DNA of 52,499 nucleotides from an uncultured Ulvibacter sp. GTDB lineage: Bacteria; Bacteroidota; Bacteroidia; Flavobacteriales; Flavobacteriaceae. Position 1 is the stretch's first letter. The number at the start of each line of letters is the position of its first letter. Made by a program: the position numbers and the translations under genes. The stretch spans positions 1 through 52,499 of the forward strand of contig CALIAF010000054.1 in the NCBI GenBank assembly GCA_938041335.1, given 5' to 3'. The notes under the pieces are model-generated. The model ran no database searches, had not been told where the DNA came from, and saw nothing but the letters and a program-made list of their open reading frames with translations. This document shows positions 24,971 to 33,242 of this stretch, in pieces.

Positions 24971-26005
24971 TTACTCAACAAGTACCTTTTTAGTTAGGGC
25001 ACCAGACTCATTCTCAATCTTCAAGAAATACATTCCTGCAGAAAAATCACTCAAGTCAATTCCTTGCGCCGCATGGTAAGTTGCATAACTCACTTGTCTT
25101 CCTTGTGCGTCGTATAAGCTAACAGTTTCTATTTGTTGTGTCGTACTTTCAATCCATAAAATTTCAGAAGTAGGATTAGGGAAAACCGTAAAATCATCTA
25201 CCGAAATGTCATCAACTCCTGCCGTGGCCCATAAATCTTGCGCCTCTGGTCCTCCCCAGATAATTGTGGCTAAATTTGGTTGGTCTATAAAAGGATTTCT
25301 ATTTCCGTAGGCTTGCTCTAAAAATGGGTTACGTTGCATTTCTAATTCGCTTACTTCGTCCTCGGCATTCCATTGCAATAAAATTTGTTTCATATTTGTG
25401 CCTCCTTCATTTGCGCCTACAGCTTGAAGAGAAGGCAAGCATCTGTCACCGTAACGTGTATACATATACATCATAATACGAGCCACATCACCGCGCCACT
25501 CATCACCTGGGTACCAATCTACACCGGCATTACCAGCATTACCAGAACCCGTTGCAAACTTTCTATTTCCCTTACTATTATTCGCTTGTTGATCACTTGG
25601 CCTTATATTGTGAGGATCTGCACCAATACCTGTGGTACTATTACTTACATCACCCATAGTTGGGTTTGTATTAGAACGTGCAAAAGTGTGCTCTCTATTA
25701 TATTCACAAAGGTTACCACCAAAATCATCTTTATCACGACTTCTATCTGTTGTACAGCTACCATCATTGTCATTATAGCCATAAATGAGTAAGACATCAT
25801 TGCTGTTGTCTGGATTGTTGTCCATGGTGAAAAATGCAGTTTTTACATCTCCATAATTAAAAGAGCTGCTTGCATTACTAATTTTTTCTTGTAGCTCAAA
25901 ATATAAATCCTGTCCAGTTAGGGTAAGATCCACATCATCATAATAAGATTGCTGTCCAAAGACTACTTGCAATGGGAATACTAATAAGAGTACTAATTTA
26001 TTCAT
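24971..26005 (-). CDS. Secreted endonuclease I with T9SS tail
   Basis: Extracellular nuclease of 344 residues. Signal peptide ends VVFG-Q. The endonuclease I (PF04231) domain spans about 20-260: catalytic H106 in EYNREHTFARS, DPHNIRPSDQQANNSKGNRK, and WNAEDEVSELEMQRN followed by GNRNPFIDQP. Cys84/Cys100 may form a disulfide. The last ~70 residues (FPNPTSEILWIES to LTKKVLVE) are a type A T9SS sorting domain, so it is exported to the surface or medium, where it would degrade nucleic acid for nutrition. Three bases separate it from the RsmB-like gene upstream, so it may be expressed from that gene's promoter. Confidence 0.93.
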   Translation of the reverse strand: MNKLVLLLVFPLQVVFGQQSYYDDVDLTLTGQDLYFELQEKISNASSSFNYGDVKTAFFTMDNNPDNSNDVLLIYGYNDNDGSCTTDRSRDKDDFGGNLCEYNREHTFARSNTNPTMGDVSNSTTGIGADPHNIRPSDQQANNSKGNRKFATGSGNAGNAGVDWYPGDEWRGDVARIMMYMYTRYGDRCLPSLQAVGANEGGTNMKQILLQWNAEDEVSELEMQRNPFLEQAYGNRNPFIDQPNLATIIWGGPEAQDLWATAGVDDISVDDFTVFPNPTSEILWIESTTQQIETVSLYDAQGRQVSYATYHAAQGIDLSDFSAGMYFLKIENESGALTKKVLVE

Positions 26006-26008
26006 TTG

Positions 26009-27220
26009 TTATTTCTTTTTCTTCAAAAGTGCCATATAAAACCCGTCAAAGCCTGTAGCGCTAGGTGATACTTTGTTTTCTTTTTTAATTTCAAAAGAAG
26101 CACCTTCTTCTGTTTTTAAGAATTCTTTTACCTGCATCTCATTTTCTGAGGGTAATATAGAACACGTTGCGTACAACAACTCGCCATCTTCTTTTACCAT
26201 TTTTGAATAATGACGCAATAATTCTTGCTGTGTAGCTCGTATGCGATCTAAAAATTCGGGTTGCATTTTCCATTTGGTATCTGGGTTTCTTTTTAAGACA
26301 CCTAGTCCAGAACAAGGAGCATCAATCAATACTTTATCTGCAGAGCCGTATAGTTTTTTAATGACCTTGGTGGTATCAATAACTCGTGTTTCTATATTAT
26401 GAGCACCATTACGTTTTGCACGTCTTTTAAGTTCTTTTAGCTTGCTCTCATAAATATCAAGCGAAATCAATTGCCCTTTGTTTTGCATCATCTCGGCAAT
26501 ATGTAAGCTCTTTCCTCCCGCACCAGCACAGGCATCGATTACCCGTTGACCTGGCTTTGGATCTAGCATAATTGCCACTTTCTGTGAGTTAGCATCTTGT
26601 ACTTCAAACCATCCATTTTTAAAGGCATCTGTAGTAAATACATTTGCTCGTTCTTTTAAGACCAATGCATTTGGTACTCCTTTTACAGAAATAGTCTCAA
26701 TATCAAGATCTGCTAGTTGATTTTTAACATCAACCACTTGTGCTTTTAGCGTGTTTACGCGAAGTACCACAGGAGCTAACTGATTTAAAGCAGCAAGTTC
26801 TTTATCCCATTTTTTTCCAAGTTCTTTAGATCCAACTTCATCTAACCAATCTGGAATAGACTCGCGGATTTTTCTAATTTTAGATAGCTCGTCAAATCTA
26901 CCTTTAATACGTCGAGTAGGAGTATTTTCAAACTGTGGCCAATCTGGAATTTTAATCCCCTTTAGTGTTGCCCAAACCGTAAAAAGACGAAAAAGGTTGC
27001 CACGGTCAAAGGGTTCATTTACATCTGCAATCTCAGCATACAAACGTTTCCAGCGTACAATGTCATAGGTCGTTTCTGCGATAAAACCTCTATCTCTAGA
27101 TCCCCAACGTTTATCTCGCTTAAGGGTATTTTTTAATACTTTATCTGCTTGCTTTCCTTCATTAAAAATGAGGTGAAGTGAGTCAATCATTGCAAATACC
27201 AAATTGCGGTGTAATCTCAT
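26009..27220 (-). CDS. RsmB/NOP-family RNA m5C methyltransferase
   Basis: SAM-dependent RNA (cytosine-5) methyltransferase of 403 residues, likely acting on rRNA. The N-terminal NusB-like helical region (about 1-125) is followed by PUA-like/linker sequence (LRVNTLKAQVVDV). The methyltransferase core has motif I VIDACAGAGGKSLHIAE, motif IV DAPCSGLGVLKRNPDTKW with the release cysteine, and motif VI YATCSILPSENE with the nucleophile. The order and length match RsmB-type proteins, but the exact target cytosine cannot be read from sequence. TACCTTTG at 27237-27244 (minus) is a good -7 box 17 bases ahead of the start. Confidence 0.92.
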   Translation of the reverse strand: MRLHRNLVFAMIDSLHLIFNEGKQADKVLKNTLKRDKRWGSRDRGFIAETTYDIVRWKRLYAEIADVNEPFDRGNLFRLFTVWATLKGIKIPDWPQFENTPTRRIKGRFDELSKIRKIRESIPDWLDEVGSKELGKKWDKELAALNQLAPVVLRVNTLKAQVVDVKNQLADLDIETISVKGVPNALVLKERANVFTTDAFKNGWFEVQDANSQKVAIMLDPKPGQRVIDACAGAGGKSLHIAEMMQNKGQLISLDIYESKLKELKRRAKRNGAHNIETRVIDTTKVIKKLYGSADKVLIDAPCSGLGVLKRNPDTKWKMQPEFLDRIRATQQELLRHYSKMVKEDGELLYATCSILPSENEMQVKEFLKTEEGASFEIKKENKVSPSATGFDGFYMALLKKKK

Positions 27221-27286
27221 AGTTTAATTTAAGCCGCAAAGGTACACATTCACTCGTTTGTTTTCTTATTTTTGACCAAAATAATC

Positions 27287-28330
27287 ATGATGCGATACAT
27301 ACTTATATTATTGTTTATAGGCATAGCAGTTTCCTGCGAAAATGTCAACAAAGTCACATTTTCAGAAGTAGAAATTACACCTGTCTTTACTGAAAAATTG
27401 AGTATTCGGGCAATATCACCAAATGACGAATCTACGGTCTGGTTTGCTGCTAATAATGGTATAGTAGGTTTGATTGATGGTACTACGCCCAAGTTGGCAA
27501 CCGTTAAATATCAAGATTCTATTTTGAATTTTCGTGCGATTGCAAAGACATCAAAATCGGTATTTGTTTTAAGTATTGAAAACCCAGCCGTGCTCTATAA
27601 AATAGATCATAAGAATAATGAAGCCACAAATCTCACAGAGGTGTATCTAGAGGAAAATAAGAAAGTATTTTATGATGCAATGGCATTTTTTGACGATAAT
27701 GAAGGTATTGCCATGGGTGACCCAACAGCGGGTTGTCTTTCTATAATTAAAACAGTAGATGGAGGAGATTCTTGGTTTAAGTTATCCTGCAATATCCTGC
27801 CAGCAGTAGCAGAAGGTGAAGCTGCATTTGCGGCAAGTAATAGTAATATAGCGATTTATAAAAATAATGTGTGGATCGTAAGTGGAGGTAAAAAAGCGAG
27901 AATTTTTCATAGTCCAGATCGAGGTGCTTCGTGGACCGTTTATAATACTCCGATCATACAGGGTCAATCAATGACGGGTATCTACAGTGTAGATTTTTAT
28001 AATGAAAACTTAGGGGTCATTTTTGGCGGAAATTGGGAGGAAAAAGAATTTAATGAAGGCAATAAAGCCATCACAAATGATGGTGGTAAAACATGGCAAT
28101 TATTAAGTAACGGTCAAGGACCTGGTTATAGATCTTCTGTTCGTTTTGTACCTGGCTCAAATGGTAATGGCCTAGTAGCAGTGGGTAGTCCTGGAGTTTC
28201 CTATTCTTCGAATAGGGGTGCAGACTGGCACGAATTAAGTGATCAAGGGTTCTACGCAATAGAGTTTGTAAATGATTCTCTCGCCTTTGCAAGCGGTAAT
28301 GCAATTATCGCAAAACTCGTTTTCAGATAG
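27287..28330 (+). CDS. BNR/WD40-like beta-propeller lipoprotein
   Basis: Lipoprotein of about 347 residues. Of the two ATGs at 27287 and 27290 either gives a sound signal peptide with lipobox AVSC; an earlier in-frame ATG at 27272 lies inside promoter-like sequence. The body shows repeated SxDxGxxW Asp-box/BNR units: TVDGGDSWFKL, SPDRGASWTVY, TNDGGKTWQLL and SSNRGADWHEL, spaced as in sialidase or Ycf48-like propellers. The usual database label 'oxidoreductase' has no support in the sequence. Ligand unknown. It diverges from the RsmB-like gene. Confidence 0.82.
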   Translation: MMRYILILLFIGIAVSCENVNKVTFSEVEITPVFTEKLSIRAISPNDESTVWFAANNGIVGLIDGTTPKLATVKYQDSILNFRAIAKTSKSVFVLSIENPAVLYKIDHKNNEATNLTEVYLEENKKVFYDAMAFFDDNEGIAMGDPTAGCLSIIKTVDGGDSWFKLSCNILPAVAEGEAAFAASNSNIAIYKNNVWIVSGGKKARIFHSPDRGASWTVYNTPIIQGQSMTGIYSVDFYNENLGVIFGGNWEEKEFNEGNKAITNDGGKTWQLLSNGQGPGYRSSVRFVPGSNGNGLVAVGSPGVSYSSNRGADWHELSDQGFYAIEFVNDSLAFASGNAIIAKLVFR

Positions 28331-28510
28331 CATATTTAAAGCACGGCGGCTCAGATTTTGGAGTCTAATAACCTGAAGCTTTGATCATTTTGTAAGGCTT
28401 TCTTTCTTCTGAACAGGGCCAATGGAGCACTGTTTATTTCTTACACATCCTACTTCGCTTGTCTATTAATCAGCTTAAATGTTAAAAAATAGAGATTAAG
28501 TGTATGAATA

Positions 28511-28542
28511 TTTTAAAAGTAGGAAAAAACCTACTATATTTG
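28511..28542 (+). promoter_or_regulatory. Promoter with internal inverted repeat
   Basis: TATATTTG (28535-28542) is a full -7 box; TTTT at 28511-28514 stands 20 bases upstream in place of TTTG. Between them AGTAGG (28518-28523) and CCTACT (28530-28535) form a perfect inverted repeat around six A, a possible operator. It precedes two RNA hairpins and no ORF. Confidence 0.5.
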
Positions 28543-28546
28543 TAGT

Positions 28547-28636
28547 GTATGTTTTATTTACGATGACTGGCTTGCATCTTTTGTAGGCTAGTACATCATA
28601 GTGACGGGCTTAGCGGGGGCTAGCCCGTTATTTTTA
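28547..28636 (+). ncRNA. Candidate small RNA, two hairpins
   Basis: From the promoter a ~90-base transcript would contain a 36-base hairpin (28562-28597: 15 base pairs with one bulged A, loop TCTTT) and then a GC-rich hairpin (28604-28628) followed by TATTTTTATG, a typical terminator. No start codon with a meaningful frame lies inside. It fills most of the 348-base gap between the BNR lipoprotein and the convergent permease gene; 28331-28500 shows nothing else. It could be a trans-acting regulator or structural RNA; I do not match it to a known family. Confidence 0.55.
28604..28628 (+). terminator. Terminator of the candidate small RNA
   Basis: ACGGGCT (28604-28610) pairs with AGCCCGT (28622-28628), extended by AGC/GCT after one bulged T, loop GGGG, followed by a T-rich tail. 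It may also stop read-through from the permease gene side. Confidence 0.7.
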
Positions 28637-28678
28637 TGTTTAAAATTAAATGAATACAGCTGGGATTTTTCCAAATTC

Positions 28679-29920
28679 CTATTCGTATCGCAAACTCTCA
28701 ATAGGATCTAGCTTTGCTGCCTTTGTAGCAGGATAAGCCCCTGCAATCAAAGCGACAACAAAGGTGATAATTGTTGCCCATATCATAGCTGCGATGGGCA
28801 GCTCAAACTCGGTGCCAAAACCTTTAGAGAGCCCCCAACTTGTTAGGACTCCTAGGACAATACCTAAAATACTTCCAAATTGTCCAATGACAATAGTCTC
28901 AATAAAAAACTGAAGCGAAATGGTAGATCTCTTTGCACCTAATGCTTTTCTAACCCCAATTTCTCGAGTACGCTCTGTCACAGAAACCAGCATAATGTTC
29001 ATTAATGCAATAGATGAACCTAATATAGTCACAATACTAATGGCCCATGCGGCAGTGCTTAAGACACTACTTATTTCGGCAATTTGCGATAAAAGATCAT
29101 CACTACGCATAATTCCAAAATCGTTTTTATCTAAAGGACTTAACTTTCTAATATTACGCAGTGTAATGGTGGCCTCATCTTGAGCTTGGTCCATTAATTC
29201 ATTATCGTCAACTTTAATACTAATATTATAGTTGATATTGGGCTGTGTAAACATCCCTCGTGCCACTTGAATAGGAATAATAACTCTTAAATCTTGATTA
29301 TTTCCGAAGGAGGACCCTTTCGACTCCAACACCCCAATCACCTTAAATTTGGCACCTCGAATACTGATAGTCTTTCCTAAAGGAGCGTCATTCTTGAAAA
29401 TAGATTTTAAGAAGTCACTTCCTATGACACAAACTTTTGTATTGTTCTCTACATCAAATTTCGTAAAATTTCTTCCGTCTTCAATTTTGATACCTGAGTT
29501 TTCTAAGAAGTTCTCATTTGCCCCATATACTTGTACTTCAGGATCTGTTTTTTCGTTTTCAAATTTAACTTCTGCACTACCTGTTCCGACAAATGAAACC
29601 GCCGTTTGCGCGGTAGGAAACTGATATAAATCTATAAACTCGCGTACATTATTATAACTAATAATCGGGTTTACCTTACGTTTTTCACCACCACGGTTAG
29701 AATTGAAAGAGAATTCATAGCGTTGTATATTAAAGGTATTCGCTCCCATCGAGGCAAAATTACCCGCGATATTATTGGATAGTACATTTACCAGGCCCAG
29801 TATCCCAACAAGTGCCCAAATCCCTATACCAATTATAACCACGGTCAGGATGGTTCTTAGCATTTGGCTACGTATAGAATCAAGTGCGATGCGCACATTT
29901 TCTCCAAAAAGTGAAAACAT
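28679..29920 (-). CDS. MacB-type ABC transporter permease
   Basis: Inner-membrane permease of 413 residues. One N-terminal helix (about 22-47), a periplasmic MacB_PCD domain (about 50-280) and three C-terminal helices (about 288-308, 335-360, 375-398) of the FtsX domain. The motif ERTREIGVRKALGAKRSTI between helices is typical. The ending TKAAKLDPIESLRYE is the standard MacB-type C-terminus. Such proteins work mechanically with a LolD-like ATPase and often export lipopeptides or act in envelope maintenance. No ATPase gene is adjacent in the window, so the partner is elsewhere (possibly the gene at 11240-11893). Confidence 0.92.
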   Translation of the reverse strand: MFSLFGENVRIALDSIRSQMLRTILTVVIIGIGIWALVGILGLVNVLSNNIAGNFASMGANTFNIQRYEFSFNSNRGGEKRKVNPIISYNNVREFIDLYQFPTAQTAVSFVGTGSAEVKFENEKTDPEVQVYGANENFLENSGIKIEDGRNFTKFDVENNTKVCVIGSDFLKSIFKNDAPLGKTISIRGAKFKVIGVLESKGSSFGNNQDLRVIIPIQVARGMFTQPNINYNISIKVDDNELMDQAQDEATITLRNIRKLSPLDKNDFGIMRSDDLLSQIAEISSVLSTAAWAISIVTILGSSIALMNIMLVSVTERTREIGVRKALGAKRSTISLQFFIETIVIGQFGSILGIVLGVLTSWGLSKGFGTEFELPIAAMIWATIITFVVALIAGAYPATKAAKLDPIESLRYE

Positions 29921-30300
29921 AGAGGTGGTTATTTAGGCATATAAGACTATAATCGGTCTATAAAGTTACATGAAAAGCAGGTATTTAAATTTTTTTCTCA
30001 CTTCGGAAATGTGCCAGGGTCAATATATGCTTTAAATTTTGGATATTTGCCCGAGGGAAATCGGGCTTCGGTACAATTTTGCAGAAAAAGCAAAATCACT
30101 CAGCCGCCTTTGTGAAATCCAAATTAAGACTAATAGCTATGTCAGATCGAGCATTATTTGAGAAAATACGAATGAATATTTTTGAGGATAGCCAGCGTAA
30201 TTGTCGAGACCTACTTCTTAATTAATAGATGTAAATAATAACCCAAGTTTTAAGTAAAGAACTCATTACTCACTACTCAAGACTCAAAACTAAAATTCTT
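29921..30300 (+). other. Gene-free stretch before hisS
   Basis: 380 bases with no credible gene. A small GCCCGA/TCGGGC hairpin lies at 30050-30067. A 28-codon open frame starts at ATG 30139 (MSDRALFEKIRMN) but resembles nothing and has no stop-free continuation. Sequence just before hisS is AT-rich with short CTCA/CTCAA repeats (30261-30288). Confidence 0.4.
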
Positions 30301-31671
30301 TTGTCAAAAAAACCAAGCATACCCAAAGGAACCAGAGATTTTTCTCCAACCGAAGTTGTAAAACGTACCTATATTATGGATACCATAAAAAGGAGTTTTA
30401 CACATTTTGGGTTTCAGCCTATCGAGACACCAAGTTTTGAGAATAGTGATACTTTGATGGGAAAATATGGCGAAGAAGGAGATCGTCTTATATTTAAGAT
30501 TTTGAATAGTGGTGATTATTTAAGGAAAGTTGATGATGCTTTATATACTGAAAAGGATAGTGGGAAGATGACTCCCAAAATCTCAGAAAAAGCACTCCGT
30601 TATGACTTAACAGTGCCGTTTGCGAGATATGTGGTACAGCACCAAAACGATATTACCTTTCCATTTAAGCGTTATCAAATACAACCCGTTTGGCGTGCAG
30701 ATCGACCACAAAAAGGACGTTTTAGAGAGTTTTTTCAGTGCGATGCAGATGTAGTGGGGAGCAAGTCACTGTGGCAAGAAGTAGAGTTGGTGCAATTATA
30801 TGATACTGTTTTTACAGCATTAAATTTAAAAGGCACGACTATAAAAATGAATAACCGCAAAATATTAAGCGGTATTGCAGAAGTAATAGGCGCAGAGGAT
30901 AAGTTGATAGACTTTACAGTAGCCTTAGATAAACTAGACAAAATAGGGGAAGAAGGCGTTAAAAAAGAAATGCGTGAAAAAGGCATCTCAGAAGATGCCA
31001 TACAAAAAGTACAACCCCTCTTTTCATTTACTGGAACTGCCAGTGAAAAGTTGGCCAGTTTAGAAACGATGCTGGCAAGCTCAGCGACCGGACAAAAGGG
31101 TATTGCAGCGCTTCGTTTTATAGTTGATAACGTTTCGGCATTACAATTACAGAGTGCACATCTTGAGATAGATGTCACACTTGCTAGAGGTCTTAACTAT
31201 TATACAGGAGCTATTTTTGAAGTGTCTGCGCCAGAAGGTGTTGCTATGGGGAGCATAGGCGGTGGTGGTCGTTATGATGACCTTACAGGTATCTTTGGAA
31301 TGAAAGATGTAAGTGGCGTTGGTATTTCTTTTGGGCTAGATAGAATCTATTTGGTGCTAGAAGAGTTAGGCTTGTTTCCAGATACCGTTGCTGCAAATAC
31401 TAAAGTACTGTTTATTAATTTTGGTGCAAAAGAAGCGTTGTACGCAATGCAAGCCATCACTAAGTTAAGAGCCAATGGGATTACCGCAGAGCTGTATCCA
31501 GACGCCGCAAAAATGAAAAAACAGATGGGCTACGCAGACAAACGTGACATTAGGTGTACTGTACTCGCCGGAGATAAAGAGATGGCAGCAGGAACCTATA
31601 CCCTTAAAAACATGAAATCTGGCGAACAAGAAGCGCTAGATTTTGATGGACTTGTAAATAGATTAAAATAA
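30301..31671 (+). CDS. hisS: Histidyl-tRNA synthetase (TTG start)
   Basis: Class II aminoacyl-tRNA synthetase of 456 residues charging tRNA-His. [15 protein letters not shown] opens the catalytic domain, [14 protein letters not shown] and [24 protein letters not shown] cover motif 2, [15 protein letters not shown] is the HisA motif, and GGGRYDDL and [13 protein letters not shown] give motif 3. The C-terminal ~90 residues form the anticodon-binding domain. The start codon is TTG at 30301: no ATG precedes it in frame nearby, and the next one (codon 26) would remove the conserved first motif. It is followed by tRNA-Met with its own promoter. Confidence 0.95.
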   Translation: MSKKPSIPKGTRDFSPTEVVKRTYIMDTIKRSFTHFGFQPIETPSFENSDTLMGKYGEEGDRLIFKILNSGDYLRKVDDALYTEKDSGKMTPKISEKALRYDLTVPFARYVVQHQNDITFPFKRYQIQPVWRADRPQKGRFREFFQCDADVVGSKSLWQEVELVQLYDTVFTALNLKGTTIKMNNRKILSGIAEVIGAEDKLIDFTVALDKLDKIGEEGVKKEMREKGISEDAIQKVQPLFSFTGTASEKLASLETMLASSATGQKGIAALRFIVDNVSALQLQSAHLEIDVTLARGLNYYTGAIFEVSAPEGVAMGSIGGGGRYDDLTGIFGMKDVSGVGISFGLDRIYLVLEELGLFPDTVAANTKVLFINFGAKEALYAMQAITKLRANGITAELYPDAAKMKKQMGYADKRDIRCTVLAGDKEMAAGTYTLKNMKSGEQEALDFDGLVNRLK

Positions 31672-31683
31672 TTAAATGTAATG

Positions 31684-31714
31684 TTTGCAGCAGTATAATT
31701 AGTTGTTATATTTG
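31684..31714 (+). promoter_or_regulatory. Promoter of tRNA-Met
   Basis: TTTG (31684-31687), exactly 19 bases, then TATATTTG (31707-31714): a full match to the Bacteroidota consensus. A start near 31719 gives a 26-base 5' leader to be removed by RNase P. Confidence 0.75.
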
Positions 31715-31744
31715 CATCCGCTTACAGAAATGTAAACCAGTAAT

Positions 31745-31818
31745 GGCGAGGTAGCTCAGCTGGTTAGAGCACTGGATTCATAACCCAGAGGTCGGCAGTT
31801 CAAGTCTGCTCTTCGCTA
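31745..31818 (+). tRNA. tRNA-Met (CAT)
   Basis: Complete cloverleaf: acceptor GGCGAGG/CTTCGCT, T8-A9, D arm GCTC/GAGC, anticodon stem CTGGA/CCCAG with loop TTCATAA (anticodon CAT), T arm GGCAG/CTGCT with loop TTCAAGT, discriminator A. The last anticodon-stem pair is A-C, and acceptor pairs include G-U. It lacks the three G-C pairs at the stem foot that mark initiator tRNA, so it is elongator Met (or an Ile2 tRNA modified at C34, which sequence alone cannot exclude). No CCA is encoded. Confidence 0.95.
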
Positions 31819-31820
31819 CA

Positions 31821-31850
31821 AAGTCCCCAATTTTATTGGGGACTTTTTTT
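31821..31850 (+). terminator. Terminator of tRNA-Met
   Basis: AAGTCCCCAAT paired with ATTGGGGACTT around TTT, followed by a run of T. Confidence 0.92.
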
Positions 31851-32038
31851 AGTTTTATGTAAAACGTAGTTTATATTTTATATTGGAAGTGATATACGAA
31901 AACCTATGTTGGTTGTTTTTAGCGTATAGTTTCTAGCTTTCATTCCCGCCACTAGTACTAGTGTTTACTAGTGTCGTTTCGATTCTTTGTAAGAAAACTA
32001 TGTAAGACTTGATGTTTTCTATCACGTATTGCCAGTAG

Positions 32039-32944
32039 TTAATCTTTCCATTTTACTTGTTCAGTAAACTTCTTAAAATCGGTAATTGTTTGTTCGTGTT
32101 GTTCCATTGCTGTGCCTCGTACCATTATATAATTTAGGCCGTTTTTTAGCAATAAATAATATCGTTTATTCCCGTTTTCTAAATCAAACACTTCTTCGTA
32201 AGCATCTTGTCCATTTCGCTCAGTTTTAAATTCCGAAACATCATTTAATGAACTTAGTTGTTTGAAAATTTGCTCAAAGTCTGATTCATTTTTAAGTACT
32301 CCATAAACTATTGCTAATGATGGTTCTTTTTCTCTGTTTACCCTTTCATTTCCGTCTCGCGTATAAAAGTGAGTGTTTTGTGATTTGGTAAAATGTTTGA
32401 ATCCATTGTAATTGCCAACGATAATGAAAGGCGATTGGGCAAGAGGATTTACAACAATACTTTTGTCATACTTTACATTTTCTAAAAGAAATTCAATTTC
32501 TTTCTCAGATTTACCATCGTTTAGAAAATGTTTTGCTGTTAGAAGAGCACAAAAATCGTTATCTCCAAAAAGTATCATTCGGATTTTTATACTATCGGAC
32601 GATTTTACAATCAATTGTTTAGCATTAAATCCATCTATTTGATATTGTTTAGTATCTAAAATTTCTCCGCCACTCCTTTCGATAAATGAATTATTTAATT
32701 TGTTAGCTTGACTTTCAAAGCTATCATTTAATAATTCAGTAACTAGAATCATTGCATCGCTGTCATTCACAAGTCCAACTAGTTTTTCCGATTCTGTAAA
32801 AGACGATTTTGGAAATAAAACTTTCGTCCCAACAATATTTATCAGTTCAGTATTGTCAATTGATTCAGTTTTTGAATTGCTCTGACCGCAGGAATTTAGA
32901 ATAAATGTAAAGACTGTAAGAAAAAATAATGTTGCTTGTTTCAT
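32039..32944 (-). CDS. Hypothetical lipoprotein
   Basis: Protein of 301 residues from ATG 32944 (MKQATLFFLTV), chosen over an in-frame start at 32956 because it gives a compact signal peptide with lipobox LNSC. I recognise no family. The mature part is mixed alpha/beta with charged residues and no Cys; two weakly similar halves may exist (each with 'LVNDSDAMILVTELL'-like and 'GVLKNESDFEQIFKQL'-like segments), as in proteins of duplicated PsbP/DUF1795-like domains, but this is a guess. Base composition matches its neighbours. Single-gene unit. Confidence 0.7.
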   Translation of the reverse strand: MKQATLFFLTVFTFILNSCGQSNSKTESIDNTELINIVGTKVLFPKSSFTESEKLVGLVNDSDAMILVTELLNDSFESQANKLNNSFIERSGGEILDTKQYQIDGFNAKQLIVKSSDSIKIRMILFGDNDFCALLTAKHFLNDGKSEKEIEFLLENVKYDKSIVVNPLAQSPFIIVGNYNGFKHFTKSQNTHFYTRDGNERVNREKEPSLAIVYGVLKNESDFEQIFKQLSSLNDVSEFKTERNGQDAYEEVFDLENGNKRYYLLLKNGLNYIMVRGTAMEQHEQTITDFKKFTEQVKWKD

Positions 32945-32980
32945 TATTGCGGTCATCTAGTTATTAAATACAATTTATTC

Positions 32981-33112
32981 ATTATATCCCGTAAATAAAA
33001 TGGAATATCATTAGTTTATCATGCATCATATCCAGATATCACTTTCTAATAAAACAACAGATTACAAATTATCAAAAGCTTATTTAAAATTTCAACTTAT
33101 CTGGGATATAAT
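32981..33112. repeat. Ten-base perfect inverted repeat pair
   Basis: ATTATATCCC at 32981-32990 and GGGATATAAT at 33103-33112 bracket 112 bases in the gap upstream of the unknown lipoprotein. No target duplication is visible, so a mobile miniature element is only a possibility. Confidence 0.3.
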
Positions 33113-33242
33113 ATCAAAATGATAATCCAAATTAGAATAATTAAAACACTAGCAACTGCGGCAACCCGAGTATTCTCAAGTAAGAACTCGGCTAATATAT
33201 GTAGAAGTGTTTTTAGAACCGCTATCAATACTCCACAATACC

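Noticed and set aside
30735-31178. 147-codon minus-strand ORF inside hisS
   Set aside because: Antisense to hisS catalytic domain; no recognisable domain or start context.
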